Below, in pieces: positions 8,735 through 17,112 of a stretch of 64,000 nt of DNA (positions are counted from its first letter, which is position 1; the number at the start of each line of letters is the position of its first letter). The notes beneath the pieces are model-generated. The model had not been told where the DNA came from. It made no database searches and saw only the letters and a list, made by a program, of their open reading frames with translations. This DNA is from Halomicrobium zhouii (GTDB lineage Archaea > Halobacteriota > Halobacteria > Halobacteriales > Haloarculaceae): the NCBI RefSeq assembly GCF_900114435.1, contig NZ_FOZK01000003.1, positions 434,001-498,000 of the forward strand, written 5' to 3'. The position numbers were made by a program, and so were the translations under genes.

Positions 8735-10405
8735 CTAGTCGTCGTCGGCCTCCATGGGACCGCCGGGTCCTGGTCCGGACGGTGATTCGGACTCGGTTTC
8801 CCGGCCCGGACCGTACAGCACTGTCTCGTCCTGGAGGAGCACCTTGCCGGACGTCTCTCCGAAGTCCCGTATCAGCGAGAGCATCGCGAGGAAGCAGACG
8901 AAGGCGAAGGGCGTCCCAGTGATGATGGCCGCCTGCTGGAGCGTGTTCGCGCTCCCGGTCCCGCCGAGGATCATGAGGATGGCGGCGGTCATCCCGAGCA
9001 CGACGCCCCAGAAGATCCGGTTGAACGTCGACGGACGGGCCTTTCCGCCGGTCGTCATCATCGAAACCGCCAGCGTCGACGAGTCCGCGGACGTGACGAA
9101 GAACGTCGTCACCAGGACCATGAAGGCCAGCATGAACACCGAGCCCAGGGGGAAGGTCTCGAACAGGATGAAGCCGGAGACCTCCGCACCCATGTCGCCA
9201 GCCATCACCGCACCGAAGTCGGCGATGCCGTTGTGCTGGGACCAGACGGCGGTCCCGCCGACGATGGTGAACCACGGGATGGTGGCCGCGGACGTCGCGA
9301 CGATCCCGGTGAACGCGACCTCTCGGACGGTCCGTCCCTTCGAGATCCGGGCGATGAACAGGCCCGCGAACGGGGACCACGAGAGGGCCCACGCCCAGTA
9401 GAATACCGTCCAGGCGTTCATCCAGCCGGTCGCGTCGGGGTTCCCCGAACCGAAGAGGCCGGCACCGGTGTAGAGGCTCATCGAGACGAAGTCGGTCATC
9501 ATGCCACCGATCGCCTGGGTCCCGAGCAGGATCAGGAACAGCGTCGGGCCGACGACGAACGTCGCCACCATGAGGACGACGAACAGGATCATGTTGAAGT
9601 TCGATAGCCGGCGGATCCCCTTGTCGACCCCGAGGACCATCGTGGTCGTGAACAACAGCGTCATCACCGTCACCACGAGGAGGATACCGAGGTTCCCCAT
9701 CTCGATACCCCACTGGTAGTCGAGCCCGGTGATGAACTGGCTCCCGATGAAGCCCAGCGACGTCGCGACGCCACCGATGGTCGCGAAGACGGCGAGGATG
9801 TCGATGACCTTCGCGGCCGGGCCGTCGAGGTTGTCGGCCCCCAGTATCGGCGTCAGCGCCGAAGACACCCTGAGGGGGACGTTCTCGTAATTGTAGGCGA
9901 AGTAGCCGATGGCGATACCCATGATCGTGAACACGGCGAGCTGTGGGAGCGCCCAGTGGAACAGCGTCTGCTGGATGGCGACGGTCATTGCCTCGGCTGA
10001 ACCGCCCTCGACGCCACCGAACAGCGGTGGGACGCTGTCGTAGTAGAACAGCGCCTCCGTCGGTCCCCAGAAGACGACACCGGCGGCGAACCCCGCCGAG
10101 TACAGCATCGCGAAGAAGGACAGGAAGCTGTACTCCGGCGACTCGTCCCCCAGCTTGATCGACCCCCACGGGCCCACGATCAGGAACAGGAGGAACACGA
10201 CGATGACGAACACGATGGACAGCAGCGCCCAGTTGAACATCCCGAGCATCTGGTCGTTCAGTGCCGAGATGCCGTTCTCCACGGCGGTCGGGCTAACGAA
10301 GAACGCGGCGATGACACCGAGCGTGATAACCGCGCCGAACAGGAACACCGCCGGATCGATCTCGTCGAGGAACTTGCCGAACATCCCCTCCTCGGCGTCA
10401 CTCAT
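8735..10405 (-). CDS. BCCT-family osmolyte/carnitine/betaine transporter
   Basis: A 556-residue secondary transporter with about 12 membrane helices. Family signatures are clear: MGIAIGYFAYNYENVPLRV in the middle, and the WTVFYWAWALSWSPFAGLF stretch followed by ARISKGRTVRE, which includes the aromatic substrate cage. BCCT carriers import quaternary amines and ectoine by Na+ or H+ symport. The glycine stretch of helix 3 reads AGFAAG rather than the GMGIG of sodium-coupled BetP, so the coupling ion is uncertain. Placed inside the catabolic island, it is the likely importer of the island's substrate. The ATG at 10405 was chosen over a long upstream extension without membrane character. A palindrome lies at its promoter. 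Confidence 0.92.
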   Translation of the reverse strand: MSDAEEGMFGKFLDEIDPAVFLFGAVITLGVIAAFFVSPTAVENGISALNDQMLGMFNWALLSIVFVIVVFLLFLIVGPWGSIKLGDESPEYSFLSFFAMLYSAGFAAGVVFWGPTEALFYYDSVPPLFGGVEGGSAEAMTVAIQQTLFHWALPQLAVFTIMGIAIGYFAYNYENVPLRVSSALTPILGADNLDGPAAKVIDILAVFATIGGVATSLGFIGSQFITGLDYQWGIEMGNLGILLVVTVMTLLFTTTMVLGVDKGIRRLSNFNMILFVVLMVATFVVGPTLFLILLGTQAIGGMMTDFVSMSLYTGAGLFGSGNPDATGWMNAWTVFYWAWALSWSPFAGLFIARISKGRTVREVAFTGIVATSAATIPWFTIVGGTAVWSQHNGIADFGAVMAGDMGAEVSGFILFETFPLGSVFMLAFMVLVTTFFVTSADSSTLAVSMMTTGGKARPSTFNRIFWGVVLGMTAAILMILGGTGSANTLQQAAIITGTPFAFVCFLAMLSLIRDFGETSGKVLLQDETVLYGPGRETESESPSGPGPGGPMEADDD

Positions 10406-10479
10406 CGCGTTGCACCTCCGTCGACCGACCACTGCGTACTGGTCGTGCGTGACACCACCGACCCGTTGCCATGGCGAGT

Positions 10480-10499
10480 AATGGCATACCAATGCCATT
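10480..10499. promoter_or_regulatory. perfect palindrome at the BCCT promoter (candidate operator)
   Basis: AATGGCAT, a 4-nt spacer and ATGCCATT form an 8+8 perfect dyad. On the minus strand an AT-rich TTATTGTTTA box lies at about 10507-10516, so the palindrome falls where transcription of the transporter gene should start. A second small palindrome, GCCATGGC, is at 10469-10476. This geometry suggests repression by a dimeric regulator. Confidence 0.5.
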
Positions 10500-10835
10500 G
10501 ATGGCGTAAACAATAAGCGTTTCCCAGACTGGCCAGATAACTGCGGATTGCGGTGCTCGTAATTCCCTGTCCCGGCTCACCTCTCTGTTCATCGGCAGTT
10601 CCACGACACCGTTAGGGAGCCACTAACACGTGAGAAACGCAGTTTTCGCTGGAACAGATCGTTCGTCCCCGTCGTTCGATCGACCAGACTGCACGTTTAC
10701 TTCGATTCGGCAGCGATGGCCCTCGTAAACAGTAACCGAAAGTCGAATCGGACGGTCGCGCAGGCGCCGACCCCTACCGACGAAACCGGAGACCCAGACG
10801 GTAGTCACCGACTACCGGGCGTTGCACCGGGCAGC
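10500..10835. other. gap without a supported gene
   Basis: Together with the transporter leader this is about 430 bp. It contains the GCGTAAAC element at 10504-10511 and otherwise no open frame with protein-like composition, no tRNA and no obvious terminator hairpin. Confidence 0.4.
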
Positions 10836-11483
10836 TTAGCCCGTCAGCTCTTCTAGCTTCCGTTCACGGGCCTCGTCGCTCTCGGAGACCAGTTCGGCGA
10901 ACTCGTCGACGTGGTCTCTGATCTCCTCGCGGGTGTCCTCCGGCGAGAATCCGTCGGACATCGTCAACAGCCGCACGAAGGCACGCAGTTCCTCGTCCGT
11001 GAGCTGGGCGAACTCCTCGTTTTCGAGTTTCTCGACGACGTCGTCGACGTCTATCTGGCCCACCGGCTCGACGTCGAACTCCACGTCGACCATGCGGTAG
11101 TTCGACCCCGCGAGGCGCTGTTCGGCCTTACCGACGCCCTCGGACAGCATGTCCTTGAACGGCGTGTGATACCCCATCGTACCGAGGTGGAGGAACGCGA
11201 GCACGTCCGTGATACCCCGGGTGTACGCGTCGCGGTCCTCGTCGTCGGGGTCGAACACGGTCTCCCGGTCGCGTTCCTCCATGTACTCGAAGAGGATACT
11301 GAAATCGAGGATCGCGTTGCGAACCCGGCGCCGGATCCGGTTGCGCTTTTGCTTCTTCGAGTGGTCGGTGTAGTCCGTCTTCCGGCCGATGAGGAAGTCG
11401 CGGTCGGAGGGCGTGAGGATGCCGCGCGGGCGGTCCGAGTCCGCTGCCGTCTGCAGCGACTCCGGCACGTCGTCCTGGCTCAT
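10836..11483 (-). CDS. conserved haloarchaeal protein of unknown function
   Basis: A 215-residue soluble acidic protein. I recognise only its general type, widespread in haloarchaea: a GILTPSDRDFLIG start motif, a basic patch (KKQKRNRIRRRVRN, about residues 43-56) and helical acidic regions. No catalytic motif or membrane segment is visible. The basic patch could bind nucleic acid, but that is a guess. The ATG at 11483 was preferred to a long upstream frame that merely shadows the neighbouring amidohydrolase. It sits between the transporter and the second amidohydrolase; a role in the island is not shown. Confidence 0.7.
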   Translation of the reverse strand: MSQDDVPESLQTAADSDRPRGILTPSDRDFLIGRKTDYTDHSKKQKRNRIRRRVRNAILDFSILFEYMEERDRETVFDPDDEDRDAYTRGITDVLAFLHLGTMGYHTPFKDMLSEGVGKAEQRLAGSNYRMVDVEFDVEPVGQIDVDDVVEKLENEEFAQLTDEELRAFVRLLTMSDGFSPEDTREEIRDHVDEFAELVSESDEARERKLEELTG

Positions 11484-11623
11484 AGCGAACGTACGGCGAG
11501 CGCGAGAAATAACGCTTCTGCCTCGGCAACGAGGGCCGGAACTGGACGGCCACGACGCCGGGACGGACTCCGGCGCGAACGGGACGCGAAAGGGACGCGA
11601 ACTGAGTGGAACTAGACGCCACG

Positions 11624-12904
11624 TCAGGGTCGCTGGCGGGAGAGCTGAAGCGCGGTCTCGGTCAGCAGCGACACGCCGATGTCGAGACTGCGCTCGTCGA
11701 CGTCGAACGTCGGCGTGTGGTGGTTGGTCGGGTGGTCCGTGCCGACGAGGACGTACGACGCCAGGCCGCCGTCGTCCTGGACCCGCTGCATCAGGTACGT
11801 CGCGTCCTCGCTGACCCCGAGGTCGTAGGATGGCACGACTCGCTCGACGCCCTCTACCGTCCAGGCCACGTTGCCGATGAGGTCGCGAAGCGCGGGATGG
11901 CTGTCGACGCTGGGCGAGTCGCTGATGACCCGGGGTGAGACGTCGCAGTCGTGCATCTCGGCGGCGGCGTACAGCACGCGCTCGAGTTCCGTGCGCGCGT
12001 ACTCCATCAGCGCGGTCGTCTCGCCCCGGACCTCGGCCTCGATCGTCACCTCCTCGGCGATGACGTTGCTCGCACACCCACCCTCGATGCGGCCGACGTT
12101 CACGCGCGTCATCCCGTCGCTATGACGAGGTATCGCGTACGCGTTCTGGATCGCGGTCGCCGCCGCCTGCATGGCGTTGGCCCCCTCGTTCGGGGCCTTC
12201 CCGGCGTGGGCGCTCGCCCCCTCGAACGTCGCGGTCACGTGGGCCATCGCCAGGGGCCTGTCACTGCCCGCGACTATCTCGCCGGTCGGATGGTCGAGAC
12301 CCACGTGGACCGCCAAAAGGTAGTCGACGTCGTCGAGGTAGCCGCTCTCGGCCATCGCCTTCCCGCCGCCGGATATCTCCTCGGCGGGCTGGAAGAACAC
12401 TTTCAGCGTCCCCTCGAAGTCGCTCTCCGTGACCGCCCCGATCGTCCCCAGTGCGATGGCGAGGTGGGCGTCGTGGCCACAGGCGTGCATGTAGCCGTCG
12501 TGTTCGGACCGGAATCCCTCCGCGGCGGGTCTGTGGTCGCTCTCGGCCGACTCCTCCATCGAGATGGCGTCGAGGTCGACTCGCAGCCCGAGGCACGGCC
12601 CATCGCCCTGGTCGAGGACCGCGACGACGCCCGTGTGGCCGCCGTCGGTCCGTTCGAGGATGTCAGAGCGGACGCCCGTCTCGCGGGCCCGTTCGCGCCA
12701 GTCGGCCAGTTCCGAGTCCGGCGGCACCGCCATGCGTTCGTCCGTCGCGAGGGCTTCGCGGCCGACGGCTATCTCGTCGACGCCGATGCGTTCGAGTTCC
12801 TCGACGACCCGGGCCGTCGTCCGGAACTCGCGCCACCCCGGTTCGGGGTGGCGATGGAACGCGCGTCGTAACTCGCTCAGTCTGTCCCGATCCAAGTGTG
12901 ACAT
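11624..12904 (-). CDS. M20-family amidohydrolase, AbgA-like (copy 2)
   Basis: A 426-residue paralog of the enzyme at 4657-5961, sharing the same motifs in the same order: PEPGWREF near the N terminus, HACGHDAHL, QPAEEISGGGKAM, AVHVGLDHPTGEI, SAHAGKAPNEGANAM and the terminal HHTPTFDVDERSL. All expected zinc ligands appear present, so it should be active. Having two copies in one island suggests two related substrates; ring opening of ectoine can give both N-alpha- and N-gamma-acetyl-diaminobutyrate, so one enzyme per isomer is an attractive but untested idea. It has its own AT-rich promoter on the minus strand. Confidence 0.85.
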   Translation of the reverse strand: MSHLDRDRLSELRRAFHRHPEPGWREFRTTARVVEELERIGVDEIAVGREALATDERMAVPPDSELADWRERARETGVRSDILERTDGGHTGVVAVLDQGDGPCLGLRVDLDAISMEESAESDHRPAAEGFRSEHDGYMHACGHDAHLAIALGTIGAVTESDFEGTLKVFFQPAEEISGGGKAMAESGYLDDVDYLLAVHVGLDHPTGEIVAGSDRPLAMAHVTATFEGASAHAGKAPNEGANAMQAAATAIQNAYAIPRHSDGMTRVNVGRIEGGCASNVIAEEVTIEAEVRGETTALMEYARTELERVLYAAAEMHDCDVSPRVISDSPSVDSHPALRDLIGNVAWTVEGVERVVPSYDLGVSEDATYLMQRVQDDGGLASYVLVGTDHPTNHHTPTFDVDERSLDIGVSLLTETALQLSRQRP

Positions 12905-12934
12905 GCGTTACCGAATGCACAACGCGGAGACACT

Positions 12935-12967
12935 TAATCGTACGCAGTAATCGTATACTGTTTACGC
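12935..12967 (-). promoter_or_regulatory. promoter elements of the second M20 gene
   Basis: Two direct repeats TAATCGTA lie at 12935-12942 and 12948-12955, 13 bp apart. They are followed by TATACTGTTTACGC, which read on the minus strand is GCGTAAACAGTATA. The GTAAAC core recurs at the first M20 promoter (4606-4620) and the BCCT promoter (10504-10511). Confidence 0.4.
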
Positions 12968-13047
12968 GCGTTTGGTGTAGAAATGGCGCCTTCCGCCGAT
13001 ACCGGCCGGGCCGCCAGGGAGCTGATCACCAGCGGGACGCGACCGCG

Positions 13048-13443
13048 TCACTCCCCACCGAGAGACGCGATAGCGTCCAGTTCGACGCGGACGTCACCGG
13101 GCAGTCGCGACACCTCGACGCAGACTCTGGCCGGGAACGGTTCGTCGAACCGCTTCTCGTAGGCCCCGTTGACGCTGTCGTAGTCGTCCAGGTCGGTCAG
13201 GTAGACGGTGACCTTGACGACGTCGGCGAGCCCGTCGCCGCCGGCCCCGTCGACGACCGCGGCGATACTGTCGAGCACCTGGTCGGTCTGGGCCCGGACG
13301 TCGCCGTCGACGTCCACACCCGTGTCCGGGTCCACTGGGCCGAACCCGGAGACGTACAGCGTGTCGCCGGCCCGGACTCCCTGCGAGTAGGGATTGTCGT
13401 TGCGTGGGGCGTCTGCCGTCGAAACCCGGGTTGGATCGGACAT
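13048..13443 (-). CDS. RidA/YjgF-family enamine/imine deaminase
   Basis: A 131-residue RidA-family protein, the usual size. It hydrolyses reactive 2-aminoacrylate or 2-aminocrotonate made by PLP enzymes such as threonine ammonia-lyase. The PYSQGV motif, the VSGFGPVDPDTG core and the PARVCVEVSRLPGDVRVELDA block with the conserved carboxylate-binding Arg are all visible. It lies 12 bp downstream of the aminotransferase gene on the same strand, so they form an operon. Its presence in an island that also codes for an ammonia-lyase fits a detoxifying role. Confidence 0.88.
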   Translation of the reverse strand: MSDPTRVSTADAPRNDNPYSQGVRAGDTLYVSGFGPVDPDTGVDVDGDVRAQTDQVLDSIAAVVDGAGGDGLADVVKVTVYLTDLDDYDSVNGAYEKRFDEPFPARVCVEVSRLPGDVRVELDAIASLGGE

Positions 13444-13455
13444 CAGACCACCCGG

Positions 13456-14838
13456 TCAGGCCGTCCGTTTCGCTTCGGTGGTCGTCGCCTCGACGGCTTC
13501 GACGACGACGTCGAGCGCCGTCTCGGCGAGGTCGCGGGTCAGGACGAGCGGCGGCAGGAACCGCAACACGTTGCCGTAGCGACCCGCCGTCCAGATCAGG
13601 ACGCCGTGCTCGAAACAGTACTGCTGAATCGCGTCGACGAGGTCACCGTCAGGGTTCCCGTCTGCGTCGACGAACTCCGCGCCGACGAACAGCCCCCTGC
13701 CACGGACGACTGCCAGGTGGTCGTTGTCTGCGGCGACTTCCCGGAGGCGTCCCTGGATGTACTCGCCCAGGTCGCGGGCGTGCGCGAGGAGGTCGTGTTC
13801 CTGGACGTACTCGATAGCGCGAGTGCCGGCGCGCATCCCGACGACGTGGCCGCGATACGTGCCGGCGTGGTCGCCCGGGCCCCACGTGTCCAGGTCTTCG
13901 TGGTAGATGGTCGCCGACAGCGGGAAGCCGGCGCCCCCGAGCGCCTTCGCGGAGGTCATCACGTCGGGGGCCACGCCGTCCCAGTCACAGGCCCACCACT
14001 CGCCGGTCCGCCCGAGTCCGCTCTGGATCTCGTCGAAGACGAGCAGGAGGTCGTTGTCGTCCGCGATGTCTCGGAGTCCCTGCAGGAACCCCTCGGGCGG
14101 CGCGACGATGCCGCCTTCGCCCAGCATCGGCTCGACGATCATCCCGGCCGGGTTGGCGAGACCGCCGTAGGGGTCCTCGACGATGGCCCGGACCTCCGCC
14201 AGGGCGTGGTCGACGGCCTCCCGGGGCGACCTGTCGAGGTGGAACGGGTACGGGTAGGGCGCGTGGACGACGTCGGGAAGGAGCGGCGTGTAGTGGCCCT
14301 TGAACTTCGTGTTCGACGTGACGCTCATCGCGCCCGACGTCGCGCCGTGGTACGCGCCGCGGAAGGCGATGAGCCCGTCGCCGCCCGTGTTGTACTTCGC
14401 GAGTTTGATAGCGGCCTCGATGGCGTCGCTCCCGGTCGGGCCGCCGAACACAACGCGGTTGCGGCCCCGCAGTCCGTCGGGAGCGATCTCGTCGAGTTTC
14501 TCGATCAGTTCGAGTCGCGCCTCGGTCGGGAAGTCCACGGTGTGGACGAACTTGTCGGCCTGTTCGTGGACGGCCTCCAGGACGTACGGGTTCGAGTGAC
14601 CGACGTTGAGGACGCCGATCCCGGCGAACAGGTCGATGTACGTGTTCCCGTCGGCGTCGCGGACGGTCGCGCCACGCCCCTCCTCGAACGCGATCGGGAT
14701 GTCGTCCGGGTACGCGACCGCGCTGCTGTCGATCTCGCGCTGTCGCTCGAGCAACGCCCGCGTGTTCGGCCCCGGCACGTCGTCGACGTCGGGGGCGTCG
14801 GCGTAGTGTAGCTCCTCGATCGGCGGTCCTGCCGTCAT
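13456..14838 (-). CDS. class III aminotransferase, diaminobutyrate--2-oxoglutarate type
   Basis: A 460-residue PLP aminotransferase. Visible are the [15 protein letters not shown] phosphate-binding helix, [29 protein letters not shown] and [15 protein letters not shown] with the PLP lysine. The stretch [14 protein letters not shown] resembles the GTFRGN region of diaminobutyrate aminotransferases (EctB/Dat), which points to diaminobutyrate as substrate; in a degradative island it would yield aspartate semialdehyde (the DoeD step). It is the first gene of a two-gene unit with RidA. The ATG at 14838 removes 27 hydrophobic residues encoded upstream that are not typical of the family. Confidence 0.85.
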   Translation of the reverse strand: MTAGPPIEELHYADAPDVDDVPGPNTRALLERQREIDSSAVAYPDDIPIAFEEGRGATVRDADGNTYIDLFAGIGVLNVGHSNPYVLEAVHEQADKFVHTVDFPTEARLELIEKLDEIAPDGLRGRNRVVFGGPTGSDAIEAAIKLAKYNTGGDGLIAFRGAYHGATSGAMSVTSNTKFKGHYTPLLPDVVHAPYPYPFHLDRSPREAVDHALAEVRAIVEDPYGGLANPAGMIVEPMLGEGGIVAPPEGFLQGLRDIADDNDLLLVFDEIQSGLGRTGEWWACDWDGVAPDVMTSAKALGGAGFPLSATIYHEDLDTWGPGDHAGTYRGHVVGMRAGTRAIEYVQEHDLLAHARDLGEYIQGRLREVAADNDHLAVVRGRGLFVGAEFVDADGNPDGDLVDAIQQYCFEHGVLIWTAGRYGNVLRFLPPLVLTRDLAETALDVVVEAVEATTTEAKRTA

Positions 14839-15078
14839 ATCAACGAAGATGGTGGACAGGAGTAAATAACTTATCCACAGTTTCCATATCAGCCATATAC
14901 GAATTGCGATTACAGCCATGCGCCAGTAGTCCCCGCCGTGCGCGCACCCAGAGACGGCGCGTTCGGGCCGAAACCTCCCGCCGACGCCGGGCGATACCGT
15001 TCCGGCGGTCGGCCGTCAGGGCCGAACCAGGTCGGACGAAAGGTAAGGTTTAGGCGTCCACCGGGTGGGGTTGGGCGT

Positions 15079-16371
15079 ATGACAGAGACAGTGCTGCTCG
15101 TCGGCGGCGGCGGCCGGGAACACGCCATCGCACGCGCGCTGGCCGACTCCGAGGCGGACCTGTACGCCTGCGCGGGGAACCGGAACCCCGGCATCGCGGC
15201 CGTCGCGGCGGGATTCGAAGCGCTCGACACGACCAACCCGACGGCGGTGACGACGTACGCGAACGAAGTCGGCGCGACGCTCGCCGTCGTGGGTCCGGAG
15301 GCCCCGCTGGCGGCGGGCGTCGCCGACGCGCTGGACGAAGCCGGCGTCTACGCCTTCGGCCCGCAGGAGGCCGAGGCCCGCATCGAGACGGACAAGGCCT
15401 TCCAGCGACGGTTCATGCGCGAGAACGACATCCCGGGCTGTCCGGACTTCGCGACGTTCGACGACATGGACGCGGCCTGCGAGTACATCGACGAGTACGA
15501 CGGCGACCTGGCGGTCAAGCCCGCCGGCCTCACCGGCGGCAAGGGCGTCAAGGTCACCGGCGACCAGGTTACCAAGGAGGAGGCCAAGGAGTACCTCCGG
15601 AACTCGGACTACGACCGCGTCGTCCTCGAGGAGCGCCTCGTCGGCGAGGAGTTCACCGTCCAGGCGCTCGTCGCCAACGGCGACGTCCGGGTCAGCCCCG
15701 CAGTCCAGGACCACAAGCGCGCCTACGAGGGCGACGAGGGCCCCAACACGGGCGGAATGGGATCCTACTCCGACGCGACCCTGGAACTGCCGTTCATGAC
15801 CGAGGACGAGTACATGGACGCCGTCGACGTGCTGGAGGCCACCGTCGACGCCCTGGAGGGGTTCAAGGGCGTCCTCTACGGCCAGTTCATGCTCACCGCC
15901 GAGGGCATCAAGGTCGTCGAGTTCAACGCCCGCTTCGGCGACCCCGAGGCGATGAACACCCTCCCGGTGCTCAACACGGACTTCCTCGACGTCCTCGTCG
16001 CCGCGCGCGAGGGCGAGGAACTGCCCCAGCTCTCCTTCGCCCCGCAGGCCACCGTCTGCAAGTACGCCGTCCCCGACGGCTACCCGACGGAACCCGAAGC
16101 GGGCGCGAAAGTCCAGATAAACGAGGAGAACGCGGGCGAGGCCATCCTCTTCTACGCCAGCGTCGACGAGCGCGACGACGGCATCTACACGACCACGTCC
16201 CGGTCGTTCGCCGTCGTCGGCGTCGCGGACACCATCTCCGAGGCCGAACAGATAGCGGAGGACGCGCTGGCCGCCGCCGGCGAGGAGGGCCTGCGGATGC
16301 GCCACGACATCGGTAAAGCAGACCTCGTCCAGCAGCGCATCGACCACGTGAGAGAGCTTCGGGGCGACTAG
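15079..16371 (+). CDS. purD: phosphoribosylamine--glycine ligase
   Basis: A 430-residue ATP-grasp enzyme of purine biosynthesis that joins glycine to phosphoribosylamine. The N-terminal VLLVGGGGREHAIA loop, the GPEAPLAAGV stretch, KPAGLTGGKGVKV in the ATP-grasp domain, the HKRAYEGDEGPNTGGMGSYS block and EFNARFGDPEAMN are diagnostic. The length is normal. The ATG at 15079 gives the canonical N terminus; the frame extends upstream without family similarity. A TATA-like GTTTAG lies about 30 bp before the start, so the message may be leaderless. The previous gene is divergent, so purD marks the end of the catabolic island. Confidence 0.96.
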   Translation: MTETVLLVGGGGREHAIARALADSEADLYACAGNRNPGIAAVAAGFEALDTTNPTAVTTYANEVGATLAVVGPEAPLAAGVADALDEAGVYAFGPQEAEARIETDKAFQRRFMRENDIPGCPDFATFDDMDAACEYIDEYDGDLAVKPAGLTGGKGVKVTGDQVTKEEAKEYLRNSDYDRVVLEERLVGEEFTVQALVANGDVRVSPAVQDHKRAYEGDEGPNTGGMGSYSDATLELPFMTEDEYMDAVDVLEATVDALEGFKGVLYGQFMLTAEGIKVVEFNARFGDPEAMNTLPVLNTDFLDVLVAAREGEELPQLSFAPQATVCKYAVPDGYPTEPEAGAKVQINEENAGEAILFYASVDERDDGIYTTTSRSFAVVGVADTISEAEQIAEDALAAAGEEGLRMRHDIGKADLVQQRIDHVRELRGD

Positions 16372-16453
16372 CGAGGGGCGCCGTCGCGACGAGCGCTTCT
16401 CTGCCCCGCGGTCGGTCGCGGGGTTCAAGTCGCCCGCCGCGGTACGTGCCACC

Positions 16454-17026
16454 GTGACCGAAGACGGGCGGGCGGGGTCGACGACCCCGCGAGAGCCGGC
16501 ATCGGACGAGAGCGCGAGCGGCGCCGAGCGGGACCCGCCGGCGCGTCACGGCCGCATCGACCGGCATCCGACGACCGGGCCCCACAACTCCCTGATGCAC
16601 TGGCCCGACGCGAAACACCCGCTCCGGCTGGTCGTCAACTTCCTCGTCGTCTGGACCGTCCGGTACTCGCCGAGTCTACGACTGAAGAATTGGCTCCTCC
16701 GCAGGCTGGGCGCCGACGTCGGAGAGGGCGTCGCCTTCGCTCTGACCGCGACGCCGGACGTGTTCTGGCCCGAGCTCGTCACCGTCGGCGACCACGCGAT
16801 CGTCGGCTACGACGCGACGCTGCTGTGCCACGAGTTCCTCCAGGACGAGTACCGCACCGGGGAAATCGTCGTCGGCGAGCGCGTGATGATCGGCGCCGGC
16901 GCCGTCGTGCTCCCGGGCGTGGAAATCGGGGACGGCGCGCAGGTCGGGGCCAACTCCGTCGTGACGCGGGACGTCCCGCCGGAGACGACGGTCGCCGGAA
17001 TTCCGGCGGAACCGATCGAGGAATAA
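16454..17026 (+). CDS. hexapeptide-repeat (left-handed beta-helix) acyltransferase
   Basis: A 190-residue protein. About 45 acidic, probably disordered residues precede a helical segment (HPLRLVVNFLVVWTVRY, about 55-72). From there the isoleucine/valine hexads of a left-handed beta-helix run to the end (VTVGDHAIVGYDA, VVGERVMIGAGAVVLPGVEIGDGAQVGANSVVTRDVPP). The ending AGIPAEPI is typical of trimeric O-acetyltransferases of the maltose/xenobiotic group. The acceptor substrate cannot be told. GTG start at 16454. It is 82 bp after purD on the same strand. Confidence 0.8.
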   Translation: MTEDGRAGSTTPREPASDESASGAERDPPARHGRIDRHPTTGPHNSLMHWPDAKHPLRLVVNFLVVWTVRYSPSLRLKNWLLRRLGADVGEGVAFALTATPDVFWPELVTVGDHAIVGYDATLLCHEFLQDEYRTGEIVVGERVMIGAGAVVLPGVEIGDGAQVGANSVVTRDVPPETTVAGIPAEPIEE

Positions 17027-17112
17027 CGGGGTCGCGCGAGCGGCCCGGACCGGTGTGACACGCAGTGACAATCGTGCGGTACCGTTTTGCCGGCCCTCCG
17101 ACACGTTCGGGT

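Noticed and set aside
12451-14811. 786-codon open frame on the plus strand
   Set aside because: Antisense to the M20, RidA and aminotransferase genes; its composition is the usual high-GC shadow and the minus-strand genes have clear motifs.
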